From contig NZ_QJJU01000006.1 of NCBI RefSeq assembly GCF_003201655.1, positions 62,001 to 126,000 of the forward strand: 64,000 bases of DNA, in the 5' to 3' direction. The notes beneath the pieces were generated by a model. That model was not told the DNA's origin. It saw only the letters and a program-made list of their open reading frames with translations, and did not search any database. This document shows, one piece after another, positions 24,107 through 32,269 of the stretch (positions are counted from its first letter, which is position 1; every line of letters starts with the position of its first letter). The position numbers and the translations under genes are program-made. This DNA comes from Mycolicibacterium moriokaense (GTDB lineage Bacteria > Actinomycetota > Actinomycetes > Mycobacteriales > Mycobacteriaceae).

Positions 24107-24631
24107 ATGCCGGTCCGTATTGGTATGGCAATCAACGGCAAGCTCGACACCAATTTCAGTGAGGCGACGGAGCCCGTCAGCTGGCGGCAGGTAAGCGACG
24201 TTCTGGCCGCCGCCGAGCTGTACTGGCTCACGACCGTGCGCAAGGACGGCCGCCCGCACATCACTCCGCTCATCGGGGCGTGGGTCGACAGCCAGGAAGG
24301 GCAGGCCTTCGTGTTCTGCACAGGACCCGAGGAACAGAAGGCGCAAAATCTCGCGGCGTCCACCGCTGTTGCGGTGACCACCGGCGTGAACACCTGGAAT
24401 GACGGACTCGACGTCGTCGTCGAGGGGAACGCCCAGCGGGTGACCGGGTTGGGCACGTTGACCCCGTTGGCCGATGCGATCCGTGAAAAGTACCGCGGTG
24501 AATGGGATTTCACACCGCACGACGACGGCTTCGGCCACGACGTCTACATCGCACACGTCTTCCGGGTAGCGCCGACGAAGGTCATCGCGTTCGCGAAGTC
24601 ACCCCACGGCCAGACGACGTTCCGGTTCTGA
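24107..24631 (+). CDS. PPOX-class F420/flavin-dependent protein
   Basis: Split-barrel protein of 174 residues. It has the mycobacterial F420-dependent PPOX pattern: DVLAAAELYWLTTVRKDGRPHITPLIGAWVD near residue 31, then FVFCTGPEEQKAQNLAASTAVAVTTGVNTWNDGLDVVVEG, with charged residues for cofactor phosphate contact. The C-terminus AHVFRVAPTKVIAFAKSPHGQTTFRF is usual. It is divergent from the SDR at 23182 and convergent with menB, separated from the latter by a family A hairpin. Confidence 0.82.
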   Translation: MPVRIGMAINGKLDTNFSEATEPVSWRQVSDVLAAAELYWLTTVRKDGRPHITPLIGAWVDSQEGQAFVFCTGPEEQKAQNLAASTAVAVTTGVNTWNDGLDVVVEGNAQRVTGLGTLTPLADAIREKYRGEWDFTPHDDGFGHDVYIAHVFRVAPTKVIAFAKSPHGQTTFRF

Positions 24632-24633
24632 GT

Positions 24634-24682
24634 GATTTCGGCGTGTTGAGTAGCGCTAGGCGCAACCAAGCACGCCCAAATC
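24634..24682. terminator. Bidirectional hairpin, dispersed repeat family A, copy 2
   Basis: The arm GATTTCGGCGTG at 24634-24645 pairs with CACGCCCAAATC at 24671-24682 with one mismatch. The loop contains an imperfect nested stem. It exactly fills the gap between convergent genes, starting three bases after one stop and ending two bases before the other. It is the diverged partner of the hairpin at 672-720. Confidence 0.65.
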
Positions 24683-24683
24683 G

Positions 24684-25595
24684 CTAGAAGTAGCGGGGGA
24701 ACGGCGTCCAGTCCGGGTCGCGCTTCTCCAGGAATGCATCGCGGCCCTCGACGGCCTCGTCGGTCATGTAGGCCAATCGCGTTGCCTCGCCTGCGAATAG
24801 CTGCTGGCCGACCAGACCGTCGTCGGTCAAGTTGAACGCGTACTTCAGCATCCGGATCGCTTGCGGCGACTTGCCGTTGATCGCCGTCGCCCACTCCAGG
24901 CCGACGGTCTCGAGGTCGGCATGGTCGACGACCTCGTTGACCGCGCCCATCGCGTGCATCTGCTCAGCGGTGTAGGGCCTGCCTAGGAAGAAGATCTCGC
25001 GGGCGAACTTCTGCCCGACCTGCTTCGCCAGATACGCACTGCCGTAACCGCCGTCGAAGCTGCCGACGTCGGCGTCGGTCTGCTTGAAGCGCGCGTGCTC
25101 GCGGCTGGCCAGCGTCAGGTCGCACGTCACATGCAGGCTATGGCCGCCGCCTGCCGCCCAGCCGTTGACCAGGCAGATGACCACTTTCGGCATGAACCGG
25201 ATCAGCCGCTGCACCTCCAGGATGTGCAGCCGGCCTGCGCGGGCAGGGTCCACCGTCTCGGCACTTTCGCCCGACGCGTACTGGTAGCCGCTGCGGCCGC
25301 GGATGCGCTGGTCGCCACCTGAACAGAACGCCCAGCCGTCGTCCTTGGGCGACGGCCCGTTGCCCGTCAGCAGGACGACGCCGACGTCCGGCGACATCCT
25401 GGCGTGGTCGAGCACGCGGTACAGCTCATCGACGGTGTGCGGCCGAAACGCGTTGCGCACCTCCGGTCGGTCGAACGCGATGCGAACCGTCGGTTGCGCC
25501 ACACCGTCGACGACGTGCCGGTGGTAGGTGATGTCGGTGAGCCCGAACCCGTCGATGGCCTGCCATGCCGACGGGTCAAAGGGGTTGTTGCTCAT
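24684..25595 (-). CDS. menB: 1,4-dihydroxy-2-naphthoyl-CoA synthase
   Basis: Crotonase-fold enzyme of 303 residues that closes the second ring of the naphthoquinone from o-succinylbenzoyl-CoA. The long actinobacterial insert after DDGWAFCSGGDQRIRGRSGY is present. The oxyanion region is VNGWAAGGGHSLHVTCDLTLAS and the MenB-specific VGSFDGGYGSAYLA near residue 187 distinguishes it from ordinary enoyl-CoA hydratases. The C-terminus RDPDWTPFPRYF is typical. The ATG at 25595 overlaps the stop of the upstream Ddn-like gene (ATGA). It corresponds to Rv0548c. Confidence 0.96.
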   Translation of the reverse strand: MSNNPFDPSAWQAIDGFGLTDITYHRHVVDGVAQPTVRIAFDRPEVRNAFRPHTVDELYRVLDHARMSPDVGVVLLTGNGPSPKDDGWAFCSGGDQRIRGRSGYQYASGESAETVDPARAGRLHILEVQRLIRFMPKVVICLVNGWAAGGGHSLHVTCDLTLASREHARFKQTDADVGSFDGGYGSAYLAKQVGQKFAREIFFLGRPYTAEQMHAMGAVNEVVDHADLETVGLEWATAINGKSPQAIRMLKYAFNLTDDGLVGQQLFAGEATRLAYMTDEAVEGRDAFLEKRDPDWTPFPRYF

Positions 25596-26053
25596 GCGTT
25601 TACCGCATCAAGTCGAAACACAGGGCAGCGGCCTGCGAGGGCCTCGAACTCGTCGGGATTGGGTCCTGTCACCAGGCCGGCGTTCTTGATGAATCCGACG
25701 CCGGTCGGCACCTTGATGGGAAACTCGCGCAGCAGCGGTCGCGCCTCCTCGGCCGACATCTCCACCATGCGGACGCGCTCGCTGTGGCGGCCTTGGTGCA
25801 GCGTGGCCTCGCCCGCGGCCCTGACGTTGGCGCTCCAGTCCGACCCCGGTACACCGCCGACGACGTATCGCTTGCCGTCGACGGTCATCGGTGTCACGGG
25901 CGTCGAACGCGGCTTGCCCGACTTGCGGCCGGGCACGGTCAGTACGACGGGACCATTGCCGCCGAAGCCGACGCCCAGCTTCTGCAGTCCGATCATCATC
26001 TTGTTGACGTACTTCAGCCACCACGGCAGCCGAATGGGCGCGCTGTTGGACAT
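25592..26053 (-). CDS. Deazaflavin-dependent nitroreductase-like protein
   Basis: Ddn/FDOR-type split-barrel protein of 153 residues. The F420-phosphate-binding segment reads VVLTVPGRKSGKPRSTPVTPM near residue 37, followed by RYVVGGVPGSDWSANVRAAGEATL. It is translationally coupled to menB by an ATGA overlap. It is a close paralogue of the next gene upstream, so the pair arose by tandem duplication. Its activity is unknown; quinone or fatty-acid reduction has been shown or proposed for relatives. Confidence 0.85.
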   Translation of the reverse strand: MSNSAPIRLPWWLKYVNKMMIGLQKLGVGFGGNGPVVLTVPGRKSGKPRSTPVTPMTVDGKRYVVGGVPGSDWSANVRAAGEATLHQGRHSERVRMVEMSAEEARPLLREFPIKVPTGVGFIKNAGLVTGPNPDEFEALAGRCPVFRLDAVNA

Positions 26054-26063
26054 GCCTCGAACG

Positions 26064-26522
26064 CTACGTGATCGGGTCGATGCGAAACACGGGCAGGCGG
26101 CCCGCGAGGCCCTGCAGCTCGTCGGGCGTGCCTTCGCTCAGGACGCCGACGCGCTTCATCAAGTCGACGCCGGTCGGTACCTGCGCGGGGAACTCGCGGA
26201 GCACTGGGCGCGCCGCGTCAGGGGGCAGTTCAGTCATCCGGACGCGCTCGGAGCGCCTGCCATGGGTCAGCGTGGCCTGGTCGGCGGCGCGGACGTTGCT
26301 GACCCAGTCCGCGCCCGGGTAGCTATTCACGACATAGCGCTTGTCGTCGACATGCATAGGCGTGATCGGCGTCGAGCGTGGCTTGCCCGATGTGCGGCCG
26401 GGAACGGTGAGGACGACCGGCGCCTCGACGCGGGAAATGGGCACGCCGAGCCGGAGCAAGACCATCAGCACCTTGTTCAGCGGCTTGAGCCATCGCGGCG
26501 GCCGGATGCGCTCCTCGGGCAT
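26064..26522 (-). CDS. Deazaflavin-dependent nitroreductase-like protein, tandem paralogue
   Basis: Protein of 152 residues sharing the order of motifs with its neighbour: PPRWLKPLNKVLMVLLRLG, VVLTVPGRTSGKPRSTPITPM, RYVVNSYPGADWVSNVRAADQATL and the ending LQGLAGRLPVFRIDPIT. It starts at ATG 26522 and ends 10 bases before its paralogue, suggesting one transcript with menB. The most variable region between the two is residues 25-35, at the entrance to the predicted cofactor site. Confidence 0.83.
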   Translation of the reverse strand: MPEERIRPPRWLKPLNKVLMVLLRLGVPISRVEAPVVLTVPGRTSGKPRSTPITPMHVDDKRYVVNSYPGADWVSNVRAADQATLTHGRRSERVRMTELPPDAARPVLREFPAQVPTGVDLMKRVGVLSEGTPDELQGLAGRLPVFRIDPIT

Positions 26523-26539
26523 AGCCGCGACGTTACTGC

Positions 26540-27226
26540 CTACAGTGTGACGCCGTATTCGGTTAGCGCGCTTGTGAGTCCGTCGGTTCGCTGGGACGTC
26601 GGCAGCGGGTCGACGAGGGCGAACCCGCAGCCGATCGCGCGGGCGCCGCCGTCGGCCTCGTCGCTGTCGCCGATCATCACGGCATGCGCGGCCTCGACGC
26701 CCAGCCTTGCCAGCGCCGTCTCGAAGATCGCGGCATCGGGCTTGATCGCGCCGACCTCGAAGGACAGCACGAACTCGTCGACGTGGTCGGCGGCGCCGAT
26801 CGCCACGAATGCCGGACGGACGTCGAACGCGATGTTGGAAACGACCGCGATCTTGATGCCCTGCCGGTGCAAACCCTTGAGAACCTCGGCGGTATCGGGA
26901 TACGGCGTCCACGACGACATGTCGATGATCCGGTCGTACAGCGCCTCGGCATGGTGGTCGGCCAGGCCGGACTCACGCAGCACGTGTAAGTACGCCTCGC
27001 GATGCAGGTGCGGTGCGAGGTCACGGTTGGCCCAGGCGTGGTACTGCTCTTCGGTCATGTCGACCGAGTGGCCAATCGGTGCGGTGAGTCGTCGCATCAG
27101 TTCGGTCTGCACATGGCCGTCGACCTCGCGTTCGTCGACTTCCATGCCCTCAAACCAGCTGTCGTCCTCTTCGAGGCGAAACAGCGTGCCGGAGAAGTCG
27201 AACAGCACGGCCTGGACATTGGGCAC
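26540..27226 (-). CDS. HAD superfamily hydrolase
   Basis: Haloacid-dehalogenase-like phosphatase of 228 residues. Motif I is VLFDFSGTLFRLE, where the second Asp of the usual DxD is Ser (DFSGT), motif II is VVSNIAFD near residue 127, motif III Lys is in GAIKPDAAIFE, and motif IV is MIGDSDEADGGARAIG. The DFSGT substitution is unusual and may shift activity from phosphate transfer. An insertion of about 80 residues after motif I forms the cap domain. GTG 27226 is the start. The substrate is unknown. Confidence 0.83.
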   Translation of the reverse strand: MPNVQAVLFDFSGTLFRLEEDDSWFEGMEVDEREVDGHVQTELMRRLTAPIGHSVDMTEEQYHAWANRDLAPHLHREAYLHVLRESGLADHHAEALYDRIIDMSSWTPYPDTAEVLKGLHRQGIKIAVVSNIAFDVRPAFVAIGAADHVDEFVLSFEVGAIKPDAAIFETALARLGVEAAHAVMIGDSDEADGGARAIGCGFALVDPLPTSQRTDGLTSALTEYGVTL

Positions 27227-27277
27227 GTCACCATGGTGCCAGGTGTGAAAAGTCGTGAAAACGGCTAATTAACAGAC

Positions 27278-27991
27278 ATGACAGAACTAGAGCAGGCCGT
27301 CGTGGTCGTGCCCGCGCACAACGAGCTCGACCATTTGCCAGGGTGCCTGCTCGCGTTGACGACAGCGTCGCGCCGCCTGAGCATGCCGGTGCTGGTGGTC
27401 GTCGTCCTCGATGCCTGCGATGACGGCAGCGACAGCCTGGCTGAGCAGTTCGGCCCCGACGTGCATTTCATATCGGTCGATGCGGGCAACGTCGGCGCGG
27501 CGCGCGCGGCCGGATTCGAGTACGCGCGATCAGCGTGCGGCAGCGTTGTGCCGACGCGGACCTGGTTCGCCACCACAGATGCCGACAGCGTGGTCAGTAG
27601 CGAGTGGCTGGCGCGGATGACAGCTGCCGACGCCGATATGGTGCTCGGCACGGTGCGGATACCTGTGTGGCGGCTACCCGTCGACGTGGCCCGTCGTTAC
27701 CTGCTCGCATATAAGGCGAAAGGGCCGGGGCACAACCATATTCACGGGGCAAACATGGGGTTTCGCGCCGACGCCTACTGGCAGGTCGGCGGTTTCCAAG
27801 CGCTGGCCACCGGCGAAGATGTGGACCTCGTGCAGCGATTCGAGACCGCCCATATGCAGATCCAGCGCGACGCCAGGCTGATGGTGACGACCTCGGTCCG
27901 TCAGGTGGGGCGTGCGCCAGGTGGCTTCGCCCACCACCTGCGTGAACTGTCAGGTTCGGTGCGTCGGCGGCAGGCGAAGGCACAGGCATGA
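27278..27991 (+). CDS. Family 2 glycosyltransferase, first gene of a four-gene cassette
   Basis: GT-A fold glycosyltransferase of 237 residues. It has VVVVPAHNELDHLPGCLLAL, VVVLDACDDGSD, the metal-binding TDADS near residue 107, HGANMGFRADAYWQVGGF and the acceptor-site GEDVDLVQRF near 182. No membrane helices are visible, so it is probably cytoplasmic. It starts at ATG 27278 and its stop overlaps the next start (ATGA). The following genes encode an acyl-CoA-dehydrogenase-like protein, a PIG-L deacetylase and a methyltransferase, pointing to assembly of a modified glycoconjugate. Confidence 0.88.
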   Translation: MTELEQAVVVVPAHNELDHLPGCLLALTTASRRLSMPVLVVVVLDACDDGSDSLAEQFGPDVHFISVDAGNVGAARAAGFEYARSACGSVVPTRTWFATTDADSVVSSEWLARMTAADADMVLGTVRIPVWRLPVDVARRYLLAYKAKGPGHNHIHGANMGFRADAYWQVGGFQALATGEDVDLVQRFETAHMQIQRDARLMVTTSVRQVGRAPGGFAHHLRELSGSVRRRQAKAQA

Positions 27992-28929
27992 TCGGCGGGC
28001 TGATCGGGCGATGGCTCAAGTCCGGCGCTCTGGACCTGCCACTGCCCGGCGCCGGTGACACCGCGCAACGGTGGCAGCGCCTCGCCGAGCTCACCGCTAT
28101 GGACGTCGTCGCAGGCCGACTAGCGGAGGCGCACACCGATGCCGTTGCCATTCTGGCCGAACTCGGAGGGCCCGATCCGCGGCCTGACCAGTTGTGGGGT
28201 GTGTGGGCGGCCGAATCTCGTGACGCCGTCCTGAACGCCCGCGGCGACGGCGAGGCGGTGACGCTCGACGGCACCAAGGTGTGGTGTTCGGGTGCAGGCC
28301 TTTGCACGCACGCACTCGTGACCGCTCGAGTGGACTCCGGTGACCGCGGGTTGTTTGCCGTCGAGCTCCAGCACGACGGCGTGCAACCGCTCCCCAGCAC
28401 TTGGCGCAACGTGGGTATGGCCGAATCCGACACCCGCTCGGTGCAATTCAGCGATGCGCCTGCTGTCGCAGTTGGCGAGCCGGGCGACTATTTGAACAGG
28501 CCGGGGTTCTGGCATGGTGCGATCGGCGTCAGTGCATGCTGGCTGGGCGGGGCACGAGCGGTGGCGGCGCCGCTGTACAAGCGTGCCGGTGACGAGTCCG
28601 CCGACCCACACTTGCTGGCGCACCTCGGAGCAGTGGACGCCGCCCTGACTGCGGCGGAGGCAACCTTGGTGTCGGTGGCTGGCGAGATCGACGCAGATCC
28701 GTTGAACCGCAAGGGTACTGCCGAACTGATCGCCAGACGTGCCCGCGCCGTCGTGGAAACCGCAGTCGAAGAGGCTATCCGGCGCACTGCCCGCGCGCTT
28801 GGCCCCGCGCCGTTGTCCCAGGACGCCCAGCATGCGCAGCGGGTGGCAGATCTGACGATCTACGTTCGGCAGAGCCACGCGGAGGGCGACCTCGAGCAGC
28901 TGGGTCGGCTTGCCGGGGCCAGGCGATGA
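27988..28929 (+). CDS. Acyl-CoA dehydrogenase-like protein, shortened
   Basis: Protein of 313 residues that looks like a reduced acyl-CoA dehydrogenase; normal members have about 380. The middle beta-domain shows in LDGTKVWCSGAGLCTHALVTARV and the motif before the C-terminal helices in FSDAPAVAVGEPGDYLNRPGFWHGAIGVSACWLGGA. The N-terminal helical domain is short, and the usual catalytic Glu region is not obvious, so it may be a divergent oxidase or a non-catalytic flavoprotein. It overlaps neighbouring genes by four bases on both sides. Confidence 0.78.
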   Translation: MIGGLIGRWLKSGALDLPLPGAGDTAQRWQRLAELTAMDVVAGRLAEAHTDAVAILAELGGPDPRPDQLWGVWAAESRDAVLNARGDGEAVTLDGTKVWCSGAGLCTHALVTARVDSGDRGLFAVELQHDGVQPLPSTWRNVGMAESDTRSVQFSDAPAVAVGEPGDYLNRPGFWHGAIGVSACWLGGARAVAAPLYKRAGDESADPHLLAHLGAVDAALTAAEATLVSVAGEIDADPLNRKGTAELIARRARAVVETAVEEAIRRTARALGPAPLSQDAQHAQRVADLTIYVRQSHAEGDLEQLGRLAGARR

Positions 28930-29702
28930 CGGCCACGCCCGCCGACCCGCCGATCGGCAACACTGCCCGCTTCGCAGCCCGTCCGCTGTCCGGCAGCGGC
29001 ACGCCGGCGCATGTCTGGATCAACGCCGAGCGCCAGCTTCCGGATCTCGACCTCGGTGACTGCACCGAAATCGTGGTCGTGGCAGCGCATCCCGATGACG
29101 AGACACTGGGCTTCGGCGCGGCCTCCGCCATGATGGCCGAACGCGGTGTGCAGGTCCAGGTGGTGTCGGCAAGCGACGGCGGAGCGTCACATGCGACCAA
29201 TTCTCTGTCGGAGCGTCGCCAACTGGAACAGGTCCGACGCGCAGAATTGCACCGTGCCGTTGGAATCTTGGGCCTGCCAACGCCGGTCAGCCTCGGATTG
29301 CCGGATGGCGAATTGAGTTCACATGAGGGGCGTCTTGTCGACCTCCTCACTGACATTCTTGCGAAGCGACCGCCCGGCACCTGGTGCGCAGCCAATTGGC
29401 GCGGCGACGGACATCCCGATCACGAGGCGGTCGGTCGTGCGGCCGCCGTCGCCACTCAACGGACCGGCGCGGTGCTCCTCGAATATCCGGTGTGGATGTG
29501 GCACTGGGCGCTGCCCGGCGACGGCGCAGTACCGTGGGACCGGGCTCAAGCGGCGCCGTTGAGTCCCACAGCGATCGACCGCAAGACCCATGCGGCGCAG
29601 TGCTTCCGGAGTCAATTCGAACCTTTGGGGGCCACCCCGGCGGTGCTTCCTCCGTCCGTGCTGCGACGACTCCTCGCCGTCGGAGAGGTCGTGTTTCGGT
29701 GA
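28926..29702 (+). CDS. PIG-L family N-deacetylase
   Basis: LmbE/PIG-L zinc hydrolase of 258 residues. The metal site is VVAAHPDDETLGFGA near residue 53, with a second histidine pair in GDGHPDHEAVGRAA near 160. Family members remove acetyl groups from N-acetylglucosaminyl compounds, including the mycothiol and bacillithiol precursors. It is not MshB by context. It sits third in the cassette, overlapping both neighbours, and may deacetylate the sugar attached by the first gene product. Confidence 0.86.
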   Translation: MTATPADPPIGNTARFAARPLSGSGTPAHVWINAERQLPDLDLGDCTEIVVVAAHPDDETLGFGAASAMMAERGVQVQVVSASDGGASHATNSLSERRQLEQVRRAELHRAVGILGLPTPVSLGLPDGELSSHEGRLVDLLTDILAKRPPGTWCAANWRGDGHPDHEAVGRAAAVATQRTGAVLLEYPVWMWHWALPGDGAVPWDRAQAAPLSPTAIDRKTHAAQCFRSQFEPLGATPAVLPPSVLRRLLAVGEVVFR

Positions 29703-30322
29703 CCGCTCGACTGCCGAATTCCTACTTCGACGATAAGTACGCCGAAGCGAAGGACCCGTGGAAGTTGGAGGAGCGGTGGTACGAGCGGCGTAAGTATGCG
29801 ATCACACTGGCGTTGCTGCCACACCCCCGTTACCGGCACGCTTTCGAGCCGGGCTGCTCGATCGGCGTGCTCACCGAACACCTCACCCGTCGGTGTGACC
29901 ATGTGACGGCCACCGATGTCGCCACCGAGGCATTGGATGCGGCCGACCGCCGGCTCGTCGAGGCAGGCTCTCGGGAGCGCGTTACCCTGCTGCGTAGTTC
30001 GTTGGACGAGCCATGGCCGGCAATGCATTTCGACCTAGTCGTGCTGTCGGAGCTCGGCTACTACCTGGAGGCCGCCGAGTTGAGAACCGTCTTGGATCGC
30101 GAGGTTGCACGGTTGGCGCGCGGTACCATCGTCGTCGCCGCGCACTGGCGGCACCGGGTCGACGACTATCCGATCACGGGGGACCGCGCCAACGACATCA
30201 TCGGCGCCACCGCGGGACTGCATCACCTCGCTGGCTACCGCGACGCAGACGTCGTGATCGAGGTGTTCGACACCGGGCCGCCGCTGTCGGTAGCCGCCCG
30301 TACCGGCGTTCCTGGTGCCTAA
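29699..30322 (+). CDS. NodS-like SAM-dependent methyltransferase
   Basis: Methyltransferase of 207 residues from GTG 29699. The N-terminus SYFDDKYAEAKDPWKLEERWYERRKY and the motif I FEPGCSIGVLTEHL are typical of the NodS-like group, whose founding member N-methylates the free amino group of chitooligosaccharides during Nod factor synthesis. Later motifs are TATDVATEALDAADRR and LVVLSELGYYL. It ends the cassette, overlapping the deacetylase by four bases. The stop overlaps by four bases with the convergent sigma factor gene. Confidence 0.84.
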   Translation: MTARLPNSYFDDKYAEAKDPWKLEERWYERRKYAITLALLPHPRYRHAFEPGCSIGVLTEHLTRRCDHVTATDVATEALDAADRRLVEAGSRERVTLLRSSLDEPWPAMHFDLVVLSELGYYLEAAELRTVLDREVARLARGTIVVAAHWRHRVDDYPITGDRANDIIGATAGLHHLAGYRDADVVIEVFDTGPPLSVAARTGVPGA

Positions 30323-31578
30323 CGGCTTCGTGCGCGAGTAGCTTTGTCCTGCAATACATCTCGCTCGCGTTCGTTGTCGGTCATGGCCGCGGCCGTGTCG
30401 AACTCGTCGGCGGCTTCGGCGTCGCGGCCGAGCCGGGCCAGCAGTTCGCCGCGCACGCTCGGCAGCAGATACGAGCCGTCGAGGCCATCGATATTGTCGA
30501 CGATCTCCAGCGCGGAAGCGGGGCCCGTCGACGGGTCAGCCATCGCCACGGCCACCGCCCGGTTGAGCTCGACCACCGGCGACGGCGTTATTTGGCGCAG
30601 CCCGTCGTACAGCTGCACGATGCGCGACCAGTCGGTGTCGTCGGCCGTGGGCGCGACGGCGTGGCATTCGGCTAGCGCAGCCTGCAGCGCATATGGGCCC
30701 CAGCCAACGCCCTTACGCTGCAACAGATTAGCCGTTCGTTCCAGCGCAGCGACTCCGCGCTGGATCTGCGCCCGGTCCCACTTGGTCCGATTTTGATCCT
30801 CGAGCAGGATCGGCCTGCCATCGGCGTCGGCGTCGGTGCGCGCCGCGAACCGCGACGACTGGAACTCCATCAGCGACACCAAACCCTGCACCTCAGCCTC
30901 GTCGGGCACCAGTGCTGCCAGGATGCGACCGAGCCGCAGCGCCTCGGTGCACAGCTCGTCGCGGATCCAGCGATGTCCGAAGGACGCCGAATAGCCCTCG
31001 TTGTAGATCAGATAGATGACGCTCAGCACTGCCGACAGCCGCTGCGGGTATTCCGATCGATCCGGCACTTCGAACGGCACATTCGCGGCGGCCAGCGTCT
31101 TCTTGGCGCGGGTGACGCGTGCCGCGACCGTGGCCGTCGACGTCAAGAACGCGCGCGAGATCTCCTCGGTGGTCAGGCCGCCGACCACGCGCAGCGTCAG
31201 CGCGATCTGGCCCTCCCGCGACAGGACCGGATGCGACGAGATGAAGATCAGCCGCAGCACGTCGTCGTCGATCCGGTCGGGATCCCACGCCTCGTGCACC
31301 TGTGTCTCGAGCTCCCGCGCCATCGCGGCGTACTTGACGTCGAGGTTGTCCTGCCTGCGCCAGTGGTCGATGGCCTTGCGCTTGGCGACGGTGGTCAACC
31401 ACGCGCCGGCATTGCGCGGCACACCGGATGACGGCCACTGCGTCAGCGCGTCGACCAGGGCTTCCTGCGCCAGGTCCTCGGCGAGCCCGATGTCGCCGAC
31501 GGCGCGGGTCAGCGTCGCGACGATCTTGGCGGCCTCCATCCGCCACACCGCGTCGACGGTCTGTTGGATATCCGGCAC
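30319..31578 (-). CDS. ECF42-type sigma factor with C-terminal DUF6596/TPR-like extension
   Basis: RNA polymerase sigma factor of 419 residues. Region 2 spans VDAVWRMEAAKIVATLTRAVGDIGLAEDLAQEALVDAL to AGAWLTTVAKRKAIDHWRR, and region 4 has LTLRVVGGLTTEEISRAFLTSTATVAARVTRAKKTL. A long C-terminal domain of about 230 residues follows (YLIYNEGYSASFGH, ELCTEALRLGRILAAL, GPYALQAALAECHA), as in the ECF42 group, where it replaces an anti-sigma factor. The group usually sits beside DGPF/YCII protein genes; here such a gene lies at 34946. No anti-sigma gene is seen. Confidence 0.9.
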   Translation of the reverse strand: MPDIQQTVDAVWRMEAAKIVATLTRAVGDIGLAEDLAQEALVDALTQWPSSGVPRNAGAWLTTVAKRKAIDHWRRQDNLDVKYAAMARELETQVHEAWDPDRIDDDVLRLIFISSHPVLSREGQIALTLRVVGGLTTEEISRAFLTSTATVAARVTRAKKTLAAANVPFEVPDRSEYPQRLSAVLSVIYLIYNEGYSASFGHRWIRDELCTEALRLGRILAALVPDEAEVQGLVSLMEFQSSRFAARTDADADGRPILLEDQNRTKWDRAQIQRGVAALERTANLLQRKGVGWGPYALQAALAECHAVAPTADDTDWSRIVQLYDGLRQITPSPVVELNRAVAVAMADPSTGPASALEIVDNIDGLDGSYLLPSVRGELLARLGRDAEAADEFDTAAAMTDNERERDVLQDKATRARSR

Positions 31579-31605
31579 GTGCCCATTGTGCCGAGTCGCG
31601 CAGGC

Positions 31606-32259
31606 TTACCCGCTCAGTGCGGCGGTCACGCTCGCGAACATGGTCGACTTGATCGCCTGAAGGGTGCCGGCGTCCTTGCCCTTCAACGACGCCACCAGGT
31701 CGACGGCCGTCGTCGTCACGCTGTCCTCCTGGGCGGTCGCGGTCACAAGGCCGGCCGCCTCGGCGTCGGCGCCGCCGTAGCGGCGTCCGGTGGTCATCGC
31801 TTCGACCGCGGTGGCAGGCGTGAGCTTCGCCTGGATGATGGCCGCCATGCCCGGTGAGAACGGGATGTTGATGTCCACCTCGGGGAAGCAGAAGAAGCCG
31901 CGGTCTACCCGCATGACCCGAAAGTCGTGGGCGATGCCGAGCATCGAGCCCGCGCCGAACGCGTGCCCGTTGATCGCGGCGACGGTAGGAACCGGCGCGA
32001 CGAGTACGCGCGCGAGCAGCTGGTGCACCTGGCCGATGTACCAGTCGCCTTGATCGCTGTGGGCGGCAAGCCAATCCAGGTCGAGGCCGTTCGAATAGAA
32101 CTTGCCTGATCCGGTGGTGACCAAGGCCTTGGCCTCGCCCGACTCGATGCGGTCGAGGAAGCCGTTGACTTCTGCCAACCAATCCGGCGAGAACCGGTTT
32201 TCGTCGTCGCCGAGATTCAAAACTGCTATGTCGTCGGTGATTTCGAGTTGTGCGGACAT
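31606..32259 (-). CDS. Enoyl-CoA hydratase/isomerase family protein
   Basis: Crotonase-fold protein of 217 residues, shorter than the usual 260. The oxyanion segment is VAAINGHAFGAGSMLGIAHDFRVMR and FCFPEVDINIPFSPGMAAIIQAKL follows. The usual hydratase glutamates are not both obvious: FPEVDI keeps a Glu, but the first position is replaced by GAGSML. Related plant and bacterial proteins act as delta-3,delta-2-enoyl-CoA isomerases. ATG 32259 follows an AAGGAGA ribosome site. It shares a transcript with the TetR gene 10 bases upstream. Confidence 0.86.
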   Translation of the reverse strand: MSAQLEITDDIAVLNLGDDENRFSPDWLAEVNGFLDRIESGEAKALVTTGSGKFYSNGLDLDWLAAHSDQGDWYIGQVHQLLARVLVAPVPTVAAINGHAFGAGSMLGIAHDFRVMRVDRGFFCFPEVDINIPFSPGMAAIIQAKLTPATAVEAMTTGRRYGGADAEAAGLVTATAQEDSVTTTAVDLVASLKGKDAGTLQAIKSTMFASVTAALSG

Positions 32260-32269
32260 TAATATCTCC

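Noticed and set aside
25404..27248. Open plus-strand frame of about 610 codons
   Set aside because: Antisense to menB, two Ddn-like genes and the HAD gene, all with clear motifs; composition is typical of an antisense frame.
28926..29702. Mycothiol deacetylase MshB
   Set aside because: The PIG-L fold fits, but cassette context and neighbours differ from mshB, so only the family is claimed.
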